From Syntrophaceae bacterium UBA6087 (GTDB taxonomy: Bacteria > Desulfobacterota > Desulfomonilia > UBA1062), in assembly GCA_002448235.1 (NCBI GenBank), contig DIXF01000011.1, forward strand, positions 248,001 through 312,000: a stretch of 64,000 nt of DNA, given 5' to 3'. This document shows positions 7,301 through 15,151 of the stretch, one piece after another. The translations under genes were made by a program, and so were the position numbers. The stretch's first letter is position 1, and each line of letters starts with the position of its first letter. The notes under the pieces were generated by a model. That model saw only the letters and a list, made by a program, of their open reading frames with translations. It was not told where the DNA came from and made no database searches.

Positions 7301-7942
7301 CTATTCCGTCATTGAAATACCCGGAATACGGGATAGTCTGCCCGAGACATGGGAGAGGATCACATCCGCCTGTTTCGCCGCTGCGATGGCAACCCTCGGC
7401 GAGAGCGCAGGCTTTGTGGCGATGTCGGACCGGAGATCTCCGATAACCACAAGGTTTTCCCTGAGCACATGCACCCGGATTTCATCGCTGGATCCGAAAC
7501 CGCCCAGGCCGGACACTGCGACGAGGAGCTTACCCAGAGGCAATAGCTCTGAAACCAGCGCGCTCTTGCACTCGGCCGTGTCCAGGCACTCCGCAACGAT
7601 TCCGCAGCCGGTGAAAGCCTGGGCGAACATGGACTTCCCCAGCCTTCGCAGGTGAACGCTCAGGTCGAGGTCGGGGTTTATCCGCAGCAGGTTCTGCGCC
7701 AATGCCTCCACCTTGTGCATGCCGACCTGGTCTGCGAAAAAGAACTGGCGGTCCAGGTTCGACGGGTCCACGGTGTCGAAATCGATGATCGTCAGCCTCC
7801 TGAACCCTATGCGGACGAGATTGGCGGCACAGTTCGAACCAAGGCCGCCGGCTCCCGCGATGCCTATTCTCGTTTCCTGGACACGGGCGAACGTCTCTCT
7901 GCCCAGCTTGGCAATCAGGTTGTCCCTGAGCGCGTCCATCAT
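7301..7942 (-). CDS. thiF: ThiF-type adenylyltransferase
   Basis: E1-like enzyme that adenylates the C-terminal glycine of ThiS so that sulfur can be loaded for thiazole synthesis. The dinucleotide-binding motif GIAGAGGLGSN is near residue 28, followed by the acidic strand IIDFDTVDPSNLDRQ typical of the family. At 213 aa it is the short form found with ThiS-ThiG-ThiH in anaerobes, without the zinc CxxC pairs of longer ThiF/MoeB proteins. Its ATG overlaps the thiH stop (ATGA). It is the last gene of the riboswitch-controlled thi operon. Confidence 0.9.
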   Translation of the reverse strand: MMDALRDNLIAKLGRETFARVQETRIGIAGAGGLGSNCAANLVRIGFRRLTIIDFDTVDPSNLDRQFFFADQVGMHKVEALAQNLLRINPDLDLSVHLRRLGKSMFAQAFTGCGIVAECLDTAECKSALVSELLPLGKLLVAVSGLGGFGSSDEIRVHVLRENLVVIGDLRSDIATKPALSPRVAIAAAKQADVILSHVSGRLSRIPGISMTE

Positions 7943-9054
7943 GAGAACGGTACCCAGTCCTTCATCACGGGCTCATACCCTTTCTGGCGGATCCTGGATG
8001 CTATCTCCGGGATGCTCCGGTGATCGGCCACCTCGAACTGGAGCAGCTTTTCACTCTCATGGGTATCTACCGAACGGCCGCCCACGGAGGTGACCGAGCC
8101 GGCCGACATGCGGGTGACGCCCAGGGGCATCAGGTTTTCTCTCAAGCCGGGGTCTTCGCGGGTGGAAAGGCTGATGCCGAGCCTCGGCAGGAACAGCCGG
8201 AAGGCAAGGATGATCTGCACCAGGTCCCTGTCGCTCACCCTGCACTCACCCTGGAAACTGCCGCTGAACGGCCTGAGCCTCGGGACAGAGACCCCGATCT
8301 CGACATCCGGGAACCGGTCCATGAGGTATTTCGCGTGCAGTCCGGTCAGGAAGGCCTCTTTCCTCCAGTCGGCCAGACCCAGGAGGGCGCCTATGCTCAC
8401 CTGGCGTATCCTCGCGGAAGCTCCCCGTTCGGGTGCATCGAGGCGGAACCGGAAGTCCCTCTTGGGACCTGCCGGGTGGATGGACCGGTAGACATCTTCG
8501 TCGTAAGTCTCCTGGTAGAGGGTAAGGCCGTCGAGCCCTCCGGATACCATGCCCGCGTAGTCTTCTTCCGTTAGCGGATACACCTCGATGGATACCGAGC
8601 TGAAATGCCTGTTCAGAATCCGGACGCAGTCGCGGATGTAGCTCACCGGGCTCTTTGCCTTGGATTCGCCTGTAAGCAGGAGAATATGCCTGAGGCCGGT
8701 GGCCGCGATAAGCGCCCCCTCAGCGTCGACCTCGTTCAGGGCAAGCTTTTTGCGCTTAAAGGAGTTGCACGAGTTGAAGCTGCAGTACAGGCACTGGTTT
8801 TCACAGTAATCGGACACGTAGAGCGGCGTATAAAGCTGGATCGTACGTCCGAAAAACTGGAGAGTAAGACGGTGGGCCTTGCCTGCCATTTCCTCCAGGC
8901 AGTTTCCTGCGGCGGGCGAAAGGAGCGCAAGAAAATCTTCTTCAGCCATGGCGTCACTGTCGAGGATACGCCCGATACTGCCCTCGGAAAAGGCGGCAAA
9001 GGCTCTATCGAGCCCCTGGCGGTCGATGGCGCTTAGGATTTCATAAAAGCTCAT
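7939..9054 (-). CDS. thiH: 2-iminoacetate synthase ThiH
   Basis: Radical SAM enzyme (371 aa) that cleaves tyrosine to 2-iminoacetate (dehydroglycine), the C2-N1 unit of the thiazole ring, releasing p-cresol. The [4Fe-4S] motif is C84-x3-C88-x2-C91 (YCENQCLYC), followed by the Bio/Thi-type region with LTGES. This oxygen-sensitive route replaces the aerobic ThiO oxidase and fits an anaerobe. It starts 9 nt after thiG and its stop overlaps thiF. Confidence 0.96.
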   Translation of the reverse strand: MSFYEILSAIDRQGLDRAFAAFSEGSIGRILDSDAMAEEDFLALLSPAAGNCLEEMAGKAHRLTLQFFGRTIQLYTPLYVSDYCENQCLYCSFNSCNSFKRKKLALNEVDAEGALIAATGLRHILLLTGESKAKSPVSYIRDCVRILNRHFSSVSIEVYPLTEEDYAGMVSGGLDGLTLYQETYDEDVYRSIHPAGPKRDFRFRLDAPERGASARIRQVSIGALLGLADWRKEAFLTGLHAKYLMDRFPDVEIGVSVPRLRPFSGSFQGECRVSDRDLVQIILAFRLFLPRLGISLSTREDPGLRENLMPLGVTRMSAGSVTSVGGRSVDTHESEKLLQFEVADHRSIPEIASRIRQKGYEPVMKDWVPFS

Positions 9055-9063
9055 GGGGGGCCC

Positions 9064-9846
9064 TCAGCCGTTGTCCCGCAGAAACCCCGTAAGCGGCGAC
9101 GATGCACGCGCCGTTTCCACGCTGCCGGATATGCCGCTTGCGTATGCGAGTCTTCCTGCCCGGACGGCCATGGCGAAAGCCCGTGCGGTCTCCACCGGGT
9201 TTTCCGCGATGGCGATAGCGGTATTGACGAGCACGGCCTCGCATCCCATCTCCATGCATTCGCATGCATCCGACGGCTTGCCTAGCCCGGCATCGACGAT
9301 GACCGGAATCTTGATTTCGTCTATCAGGATCCGGACGAGCTCTTTCGTTTTCACGCCCCGGTTGGACCCGATGGGCGATCCCAGCGGCATCACGGCTGCA
9401 GCGCCGCAATCGGCCATGCGCCGGGCAACGGAGAGGTCCGGGCTCATGTAGGGAAAGACGGTGAAGCCTTCTTTCACAAGGGCCTCGACGGCTTTGAGCG
9501 TTTCCAGGTTGTCCGGGAGAAGGTATCTGGTGTCCGCGATCACCTCGATCTTGATCCAGCTTCCGGTCCCGCCTGCCCGGGCGAGACGAGCTATCCTCAC
9601 GGCCTCTTCCGCATTCCTGGCGCCTGAGGTGTTGATCATGACCGTACATGCGTGCGGGACATAATCCAGGATATTTTCCGCAGCCGAGTCCGGATCGACC
9701 CTGCGCAGGGCAACGGTCGTCACTTCTGTCCCCGAGGCAAGCAGTACATCTCTCATGACGGCATTGCCCGGGAATTTACCGGTGCCTACAAACAGCCTGC
9801 TGGACAGCTTTTTGCCGCCTATTTCCAGAAAGTCTTCCATGATCAT
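9064..9846 (-). CDS. thiG: Thiazole synthase ThiG
   Basis: TIM-barrel enzyme (260 aa) that condenses deoxyxylulose 5-phosphate, dehydroglycine and ThiS thiocarboxylate into the thiazole phosphate. Family signatures are the N-terminal GGKKLSSRLFVGTGKF, the Lys that forms the imine with the sugar (WIKIEVI), and the phosphate-binding PLGSPIGSNRG and VDAGLGKPSDA. Its first ATG overlaps the thiS stop; a second ATG two codons later (MEDFLEIG) is equally possible. Confidence 0.97.
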   Translation of the reverse strand: MIMEDFLEIGGKKLSSRLFVGTGKFPGNAVMRDVLLASGTEVTTVALRRVDPDSAAENILDYVPHACTVMINTSGARNAEEAVRIARLARAGGTGSWIKIEVIADTRYLLPDNLETLKAVEALVKEGFTVFPYMSPDLSVARRMADCGAAAVMPLGSPIGSNRGVKTKELVRILIDEIKIPVIVDAGLGKPSDACECMEMGCEAVLVNTAIAIAENPVETARAFAMAVRAGRLAYASGISGSVETARASSPLTGFLRDNG

Positions 9847-10046
9847 CCTCCTCCTACAAAGCTTACGATCTCGATGTTGTCATTGCCCTGTATGCGTATG
9901 CCGGGCCATGCTTCCCTGGGGACTATCTCCAGGTTATGCTCGATGACGAGCCGTTCCGGGTTCAGGCCCATCCCGGCCACGAGCTCTTCCAGGGTGAGCA
10001 CCTTTTGGGGCAGGGTCTCCGGCCTGCCGTTTATTTTCACCATCAT
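9843..10046 (-). CDS. thiS: Sulfur carrier protein ThiS
   Basis: 67-residue ubiquitin-like protein ending in GGG, whose terminal glycine is adenylated by ThiF and converted to a thiocarboxylate. It begins MMVKINGRP and has the expected LTLEELVAGMGL helix. It is the first gene after the TPP riboswitch and terminator, with GGAG upstream of the ATG pair. Confidence 0.95.
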   Translation of the reverse strand: MMVKINGRPETLPQKVLTLEELVAGMGLNPERLVIEHNLEIVPREAWPGIRIQGNDNIEIVSFVGGG

Positions 10047-10070
10047 AATCCGTCTCCTTCGCGGCCCATG

Positions 10071-10109
10071 AAAAACAAAAAACCCTCACGCCTACGCGGC
10101 ATAAGGGTT
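10071..10109 (-). terminator. Rho-independent terminator of the TPP riboswitch
   Basis: A 12-bp stem (10098-10109 with 10081-10092, two G-U pairs) closes a 5-nt loop and is followed on the minus strand by TTTTTTG and TTTTT. It lies between the aptamer and thiS, so TPP binding most likely ends transcription early. Confidence 0.9.
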
Positions 10110-10120
10110 TGATCTCTTCT

Positions 10121-10219
10121 TTTGCTCCCTCCGCTGGCATTACCCAGATCAGGTTATGAGGGTCTTCCGCTTTTCCTGCGGAACTCTCAGGCCGAAAAAC
10201 GACCTCCCCTTATGCGCTA
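10121..10219 (-). promoter_or_regulatory. TPP (thi-box) riboswitch
   Basis: On the minus strand the conserved TPP aptamer blocks are present: CCTGAGAG, then CCTGATCTGG followed by GTAATGCCAGCGGAGGGA. They occur in the expected order and spacing, with a variable hairpin (TTCCGC...GCGGAA) between them. The aptamer binds thiamine pyrophosphate and controls thiSGHF through the terminator immediately downstream. Its outer boundaries are approximate. Confidence 0.96.
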
Positions 10220-10317
10220 CAGGTCATCAGATAAGCATACCGGTTAAGTTTCGTCAATCTTCTTCCGGGAGTGGCAGGGGTTTTTAAGCTCCTGCCCCCT
10301 GCACAGCGAAGAGGATT

Positions 10318-11397
10318 TCACGACGGGTGAGGAGGGAGAACCGCTTCTCTGATGATGCCTGAGGCCAGCACCGTGCCGTTTTCATACAGGGCAACGGTCT
10401 GGCCCGGGGTGATTGCCTCCTGGGGCTCGTCGAAGAGAACTCTCATCACGCCGTCTTTCAGGGAAATGCTGCACGCGGCAGGGGTGTGGGCATACCTGAT
10501 CTTTGCATATGCCCTTTCCGGGAGGCTGTCGGCGAGGATATTCACGGAATCGGCGACAAGCCCGGCCGAAAGGAGTTGATCCCTTTCACCCGCAACGATC
10601 CTGTTGCGGGGAAGGTCTTTTCCGACGACGTACAACGGCATGCCCCGGCTGAGGCCGAGTCTTGCGCGCTGGCCGATTGTATAGAACGCAATACCCCTGT
10701 GGCGGCCGATGATCTCTCCCTGCTTGTCGACAATGTCGCCGGGGAGGGCCTCGATATTTTCCTTGAGGAAGCTCTCTGTCCCGCTTTCTGGAATGAAGCA
10801 GATATCCTGGCTTTCGGCTTTCGATGAAACCGGCAGTCTCCGCTTCCGCGCTATATCCCTGACCTCGTCCTTCGTAAGGCCCGAGAGAGGAAAGATCACG
10901 CGGGCAAGCGATTCTCTCAGGATGCCCGAGAGGAAGTAGGTCTGGTCCTTCCGGGTATCCTTTGGCGTTATCAGGCTGCAGGAGCCGTTATCATTCCGAA
11001 TGCCTGCGTAATGGCCTGTTGCGAGGAGGTTGAACCCCATGGATAACGATATTTCCAGGAGAGCGCCGAACTTGATGTGCCGATTGCACTCCACGCAGGG
11101 GTTCGGCGTACGGCCCGTGCGGTATTCATTGATGAACGGCTCGATGACGAAGCGGTTGAGCTCAGGTGCAAAATCAAGGACATGGTGGCTGATGTCGAGG
11201 GCGCGGCATACACGCCGGGCGTCTTCGATCTCCCGGGAGCCGCAGCAGCGGGCCTTGCCTGGCTCATGCTCCGCCACACCCAGGCACATGGTGATGCCTG
11301 CCACCTCATACCCCTGATCCTTCAGCAGGCAGACTGCAACCGCGGAATCCACTCCACCGCTCAAACCCACCATTACCCGTGCTTTCACTTTTTTCAT
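10318..11397 (-). CDS. mnmA: tRNA-specific 2-thiouridylase MnmA
   Basis: ATP-dependent enzyme that installs 2-thiouridine at the wobble base of tRNA Glu, Gln and Lys. The PP-loop GLSGGVDSAV lies at 11-20. The two catalytic Cys are C101 (NPCVECN) and C200 (SQDICFIPE). The start at 11397 gives 359 aa, matching the family; the frame is open further upstream to 11490, but those residues are not conserved. A Cys-rich stretch ARCCGSREIEDARRVC follows the PP-loop, as in many anaerobe MnmA proteins. Sulfur would come from the NifS-type desulfurase. A structured leader lies upstream. Confidence 0.95.
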   Translation of the reverse strand: MKKVKARVMVGLSGGVDSAVAVCLLKDQGYEVAGITMCLGVAEHEPGKARCCGSREIEDARRVCRALDISHHVLDFAPELNRFVIEPFINEYRTGRTPNPCVECNRHIKFGALLEISLSMGFNLLATGHYAGIRNDNGSCSLITPKDTRKDQTYFLSGILRESLARVIFPLSGLTKDEVRDIARKRRLPVSSKAESQDICFIPESGTESFLKENIEALPGDIVDKQGEIIGRHRGIAFYTIGQRARLGLSRGMPLYVVGKDLPRNRIVAGERDQLLSAGLVADSVNILADSLPERAYAKIRYAHTPAACSISLKDGVMRVLFDEPQEAITPGQTVALYENGTVLASGIIREAVLPPHPS

Positions 11398-11749
11398 TTT
11401 TCTTCCCGGACTGTCTTTTACCCTATCGGAAGGCTGAATTTCAATGAATTCACGCAGCATGTCTGCTTTCCAGGCAGCGCCTTGCCGCAAGAGAAAAGAG
11501 CCCGACCGTCCTGCCGGCGGGCTTCATTGCTGCCGACAGCCCTGATAAGGTGCAGCCATAGTTTTCAATCACTACGAGAGCAGTAGTAATTATCTTGTGC
11601 GCGGTCCCTTGTCAATGTATATTGACCCCGCAGGGTAGAAGGAGAAGAGAAAATATTCTGCCGGGCTTTGCAGAAAGAAACAGGGATAAGGGAATGATTC
11701 AAGTCCATGAGCCTGACCATGAGTCACAGCAAAAAAACGGAAGAGAGCG
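11398..11749. other. mnmA/MOSC divergent region with structured leader
   Basis: For leftward mnmA, TTGACA (11615-11610) with GATAAT (11594-11589, 15-nt spacer) is a possible promoter. The predicted leader then contains a 9-bp hairpin (AATTACTAC paired with GTAGTGATT, about 11568-11593), a GCTGC/GCAGC pairing, and a terminator-like hairpin at 11488-11523. For the rightward MOSC gene only a weak ribosome-binding site is seen. Confidence 0.45.
11488..11523 (-). terminator. Terminator-like hairpin in the mnmA leader (possible attenuator)
   Basis: AGCCCG pairs with CGGGCT around a GC-rich inner CCG/CGG helix, followed on the minus strand by CTCTTTTCTCTT. It lies about 90 nt before the mnmA start and after the likely promoter, so it could interrupt transcription into mnmA. 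Confidence 0.5.
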
Positions 11750-12205
11750 ATGGAAAAAGAGCAGGAGAAAAAAGGCGGAACGATCGTTTCAGTGAATACG
11801 AGTTTGAGGAAAGGCCGGAAGAAGCACGGCATCGGCACGTGCATCCTGAAGACCGATTACGGGATGGAGGGCGATGCCCATGCAGGCATGGAGATCAGGC
11901 AGGTCAGCCTGCTCGCGCAGGAGAGCATCGATAAGATCAGGGCCATGGGAATCGAGGTAGGTCCCGGCGACTTTGCCGAGAATCTCACCACGAAAGGTCT
12001 TGTCCTTCACGAGCTGTCCCTGGGCACAAGGTTCAGGGTAGGTGAAGCCGTGCTCTTGGAGCTTACCCAGATCGGCAAGATATGTCACGACCGCTGCGCC
12101 ATATTCAAGACCGTGGGTGACTGCGTCATGCCCAGGGAAGGTGTTTTCGTCAGGGTGATTGCCGGCGGAGAGGTAAAGGCCGGAGACAATATAGAGATAA
12201 TATGA
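11750..12205 (+). CDS. MOSC-domain protein
   Basis: 151-residue stand-alone MOSC domain, the fold of the molybdenum-cofactor sulfurase C-terminal region, which handles sulfur or metal cofactor intermediates. Recognisable segments are GDAHAGMEIRQVSLLAQES, GPGDFAENLTTKGL and the conserved Cys region GKICHDRCAIF, which holds the candidate sulfur-carrying Cys. In many anaerobes such proteins accompany MoaC/MogA or molybdoenzyme maturation, but no molybdopterin genes lie nearby. Its partner is unknown. Confidence 0.88.
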   Translation: MEKEQEKKGGTIVSVNTSLRKGRKKHGIGTCILKTDYGMEGDAHAGMEIRQVSLLAQESIDKIRAMGIEVGPGDFAENLTTKGLVLHELSLGTRFRVGEAVLLELTQIGKICHDRCAIFKTVGDCVMPREGVFVRVIAGGEVKAGDNIEII

Positions 12206-12298
12206 AAGGGCACCAGCCCGTATGAACTGATGCCGCCAATGGAGTACCGCTGAACGGTACCGATTCACTTGTGGTGAAATCCCCTTCCGGGTGCCTGC

Positions 12299-12490
12299 TT
12301 AGTGGCCCAATGCCTTGCTGACGTCGATCGGTGAATTAAAGCTGCTCTCGGAAAGGCTGTCGATCATGTCGATCACATGATCCGGCGCGCCGTTTGCGCG
12401 GGCTTTCTCAAGCAGATCGTCCTTACTCGCGGGATAATCCACTCCTTTAAGGTATTTCTCCAGTTCTGCTGCACTACCATGTGTGGCCAT
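12299..12490 (-). CDS. DUF2795 small protein
   Basis: 63-residue protein with the DUF2795 pattern (YLKGVDYPASKDDLLEKAR, then GAPDHVIDMIDSL). AGGAGG lies just upstream of the ATG at 12490. The fold is predicted helical, and no biochemical role is established. It stands alone, convergent with the MOSC gene. Confidence 0.85.
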   Translation of the reverse strand: MATHGSAAELEKYLKGVDYPASKDDLLEKARANGAPDHVIDMIDSLSESSFNSPIDVSKALGH

Positions 12491-13029
12491 TGTTCTTCCT
12501 CCTTTTATCTTTTGATTATCAGGCTCTTTTTACAGGCCGGTCCTTGGACATGCATGAGTCTGCACAAGGTTTGACCGCGAGCCTCTCTTCGTATTAATTA
12601 TGGAATAGAGTCATGTCCTCAAAGTATCAACCCACCCAAAGAGCGCCGTGTTCAAGGCCTTCTTCATCTGCTGGTTTTGGCAGGTCTTTCCCCGCGTGTA
12701 ATTAAAGATAAATATATTCTTCCAAGTCGGGATCTTGTTCAGGGGACGTATCAAGTGCCGGTGATTCCGGAGGGGTCGATCCAAAGTCTTAGAGCAGGGG
12801 CTTGGGCTTAAGATGATACGTCGCCACGGATATCTCTGCAAAATTATTTGCATAACGGAGACTTGACTTTGGTCAAGGCAGGTTTTCTTCTTACTTATTA
12901 TGATAAGCACATACCAATAATGATATCCGGGTGAAGGGAACGGCTTTTGGGGTTTACGGCGCTATAGTGTCTTTAGCGCAGCTCAATACGGATTTTATAT
13001 ACTGCAAAAGAGAAAAGGAGGGTCAACCA
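12491..13029. other. Long upstream region of the flavodiiron gene
   Basis: 540 nt without a credible gene. It contains the FNR/HcpR-type palindrome and -10 element described separately and a leader of about 120 nt before fprA. The left half (12500-12850) shows nothing I can name. Confidence 0.5.
12863..12911 (+). promoter_or_regulatory. CRP/FNR-family activator site and promoter of fprA
   Basis: TTGAC-TTTG-GTCAA (12863-12876) is a perfect palindrome of the FNR/HcpR type, centred at 12869.5. A -10-like TATGAT at 12899-12904 predicts a start near 12911, which puts the site at about -41.5, the class II activator position. An overlapping alternative TATTAT (12896-12901) shifts this by 3 nt. There is no TTGACA -35, as expected for an activator-dependent promoter. 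Confidence 0.65.
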
Positions 13030-14226
13030 ATGAAGATCAGGGTTTCGGAAAATGTCGACTGGGTAGGTAAAATTGACTGGGAGCTGAGGAAATTCCATGG
13101 AGAAGAGTATACGACGCACCGGGGGTCTTCATATAACTCCTATCTCGTGCGGGATGAAAAGACGGCCCTCATCGATACCGTCTGGAAGCCCTTTGCCAAA
13201 GAGTTTGTCGAAAACCTCAAAAACGAGATCGATCTCAAAAAGATCGATTATGTCATTGCAAACCATGCAGAGATCGACCATTCGGGCTCTCTGCCGGAAC
13301 TCATGCAGTATATACCGGAGACGCCTGTTTACTGCACGGCTAACGGCGTCAAGTCCCTGAAAGGGCACTTCCACCAGGACTGGAACTTCCAGGTCGTGAA
13401 GACGGGAGACACGATCAGCCTGGGGAAAAAGAAGCTCGTCTTTATCGAGGCCCCCATGCTCCACTGGCCTGACAGCATGATGGAATACCTGACCGACGAC
13501 GCCATCCTGTTTTCAAACGATGCGTTCGGACAGCATTATGCCAGCGAGCTTATCTTCAATGACCTCGTATCCCAGCCCGAGCTCTTCGAGGAGGCCATAA
13601 AATACTATGCAAACATCCTCACGCCGTTTTCGCCCTTCGTTACGAAGAAGATAAACGAGATAGTCGGGCTCAATCTCCCGTTGAGCGCGATCTGTCCGAG
13701 CCATGGCGTCATCTGGAGGGACAAGCCTTTGCAGATAGTCGAGAAATACCTCCAGTGGGCTGCGGATTACCAGGAAAACCAGATCGCCATCCTCTACGAC
13801 ACCATGTGGGACGGCACCAGGAAGATTGCAGAGGCCATCGCCAAGGGGATCGTGGAGAGCGATCCCTCGGTTACCGTGAAGCTCTACAACGTCGCACGCA
13901 GCGATAAGAACGATGTCATCGCTCAAGTCTTCAAATCAAAGGCCGTACTCCTGGGATCGCCCACCATAAACAAGGGCATCCTGTCCTCCATGGCTCTTCT
14001 CCTGGAAATGATGGCGGGCTTGAGGTTCAAAAACAAGAAATCAGCCGCATTCGGCTGCTACGGCTGGAGCGGGGAGAGCGTGAAGATCCTGGGAGAGCAC
14101 CTTGCCAATACCGGGTTCGAGCGTGTGAACGATGGCCTGAAGACGATGTGGGAACCGGGGGTTGAAGAGTTGTCCCGGGCACAATCCTTTGGGAAGGAGT
14201 TCGTCGGCGCATTGAATATTGAATAA
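13030..14226 (+). CDS. fprA: Flavodiiron protein (NO/O2 reductase, FprA type)
   Basis: Cytoplasmic A-type flavodiiron protein (398 aa) that reduces O2 to water or NO to N2O. The metallo-beta-lactamase-like half supplies the diiron ligands: H79, E81 and D83 (NHAEIDH), H145 (MLHWPDS), D164 (FSNDAFG) and H225 (PSHGVIW). A flavodoxin domain follows from about residue 255 (ILYDTMWDGTRKIAEAI, GSPTINKG, FGCYGWSG). The start at 13030 is set by AAAGGAGG upstream. It is monocistronic and has an FNR/HcpR-type site at its promoter, fitting induction by NO or low-level oxygen. Confidence 0.96.
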   Translation: MKIRVSENVDWVGKIDWELRKFHGEEYTTHRGSSYNSYLVRDEKTALIDTVWKPFAKEFVENLKNEIDLKKIDYVIANHAEIDHSGSLPELMQYIPETPVYCTANGVKSLKGHFHQDWNFQVVKTGDTISLGKKKLVFIEAPMLHWPDSMMEYLTDDAILFSNDAFGQHYASELIFNDLVSQPELFEEAIKYYANILTPFSPFVTKKINEIVGLNLPLSAICPSHGVIWRDKPLQIVEKYLQWAADYQENQIAILYDTMWDGTRKIAEAIAKGIVESDPSVTVKLYNVARSDKNDVIAQVFKSKAVLLGSPTINKGILSSMALLLEMMAGLRFKNKKSAAFGCYGWSGESVKILGEHLANTGFERVNDGLKTMWEPGVEELSRAQSFGKEFVGALNIE

Positions 14227-14398
14227 AGTATGAGAAGGCAAGGGATGAAAGATTCTCCTGAATGGTGACGGGGCACGGAAAAAAGCTTGCTTCGGCAGGC
14301 CGGGGCGGAGATAATATGGAAGTCGGGATCAGGATGCCTCATGGATATGAGGCGAATGGTCTATCCGAACATAATCAGCCAGATAAGAGGGGGAAAAC

Positions 14399-15070
14399 AT
14401 GAGGAAAATTCTGTCGATCTCGGTCCTGTTGGTCTTTATCGCTGCTGCCGGCGCATATGCACAGTTCGGCGGACAACAGGCTCCGAAATTCTACGGCGAG
14501 TTCAAGCCTGTTGTCGGCAGCTGGGCCGAATACCAGATGAATGCCAAGGGTGCGCCTTCGACCAGGATGAAGGTCGCCGTGGTGGGCAAAGAAGGCCCGA
14601 ACTACTGGTACGAGACCGTCATGCAGGGCGAGATGCGCATGGTCACCAAGATGCTCGTCGGAGGGAATCCGGATGACTCTAAGAACCTCAAGCGGATGAT
14701 CATGAAGACGGGCAACGAGCAGGCCCTCGAAATGCCAGTCTCCGGCATGGGTATGGGGCAGCAGAAGGGCAAGGCCCAGAAGCCGAAAGGCAAGTACATC
14801 GATAAGGGGATGGAAAAGGTCACCGTGCCGGCCGGCACCTTCACCGCCAAGCATATGCAGTACAAGGAAGGCGCGGATGTCGTGGATGCCTGGGTGAGCG
14901 AAAAGGTCCCGCCGTACGGGCTGATCAAGTCCAAGGCAAAGGACTTCGAGATGGTGCTCCTGGGCTACGGAAAAGGCGCCAAGACCCTGATAAAGGAAAC
15001 CCCGAAGAAGTTCCAGATGCCGCAGATGCCCCAGGGAATGATGCAGGGGATGGGTGTACCTGAGGATTAA
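14399..15070 (+). CDS. Secreted protein of unknown function
   Basis: 223 residues with a signal peptide (MRKILSISVLLVFIAAAGAYA, cleavage before QFGG), so periplasmic or exported. The mature part contains the phrases PAGTFTAKHMQ and VSEKVPPYGLIKS. Similar phrases occur in secreted beta-rich proteins related to DUF3108 or the LolA fold. The C-terminus is rich in Met, Gln and Pro. GAGGGGG precedes the ATG. It is followed by two hairpin terminators. Function not recognised. Confidence 0.8.
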   Translation: MRKILSISVLLVFIAAAGAYAQFGGQQAPKFYGEFKPVVGSWAEYQMNAKGAPSTRMKVAVVGKEGPNYWYETVMQGEMRMVTKMLVGGNPDDSKNLKRMIMKTGNEQALEMPVSGMGMGQQKGKAQKPKGKYIDKGMEKVTVPAGTFTAKHMQYKEGADVVDAWVSEKVPPYGLIKSKAKDFEMVLLGYGKGAKTLIKETPKKFQMPQMPQGMMQGMGVPED

Positions 15071-15084
15071 CGAAACGCTTTTTA

Positions 15085-15150
15085 AGCCGGGGCCTCAAGC
15101 GATGCCCCGGCTGTTTGAAGATCTTTTAAGCCTTCTAAAAGGCCTTTTTT
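15085..15150 (+). terminator. Tandem terminators between convergent genes
   Basis: The first hairpin pairs AGCCGGGGC (15085-15093) with GCCCCGGCT (15104-15112). The second, GCCTT-CTAA-AAGGC (15130-15143), is followed by a run of six T. Read leftward the second also follows the feoB stop, so it may serve both strands. Confidence 0.8.
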
Positions 15151-15151
15151 G

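Noticed and set aside
12242..12292. Hairpins between the MOSC and DUF2795 genes as terminators
   Set aside because: GTACCG/CGGTAC is a clear 6-bp stem, but there is no U-run on either strand, so no terminator is called.
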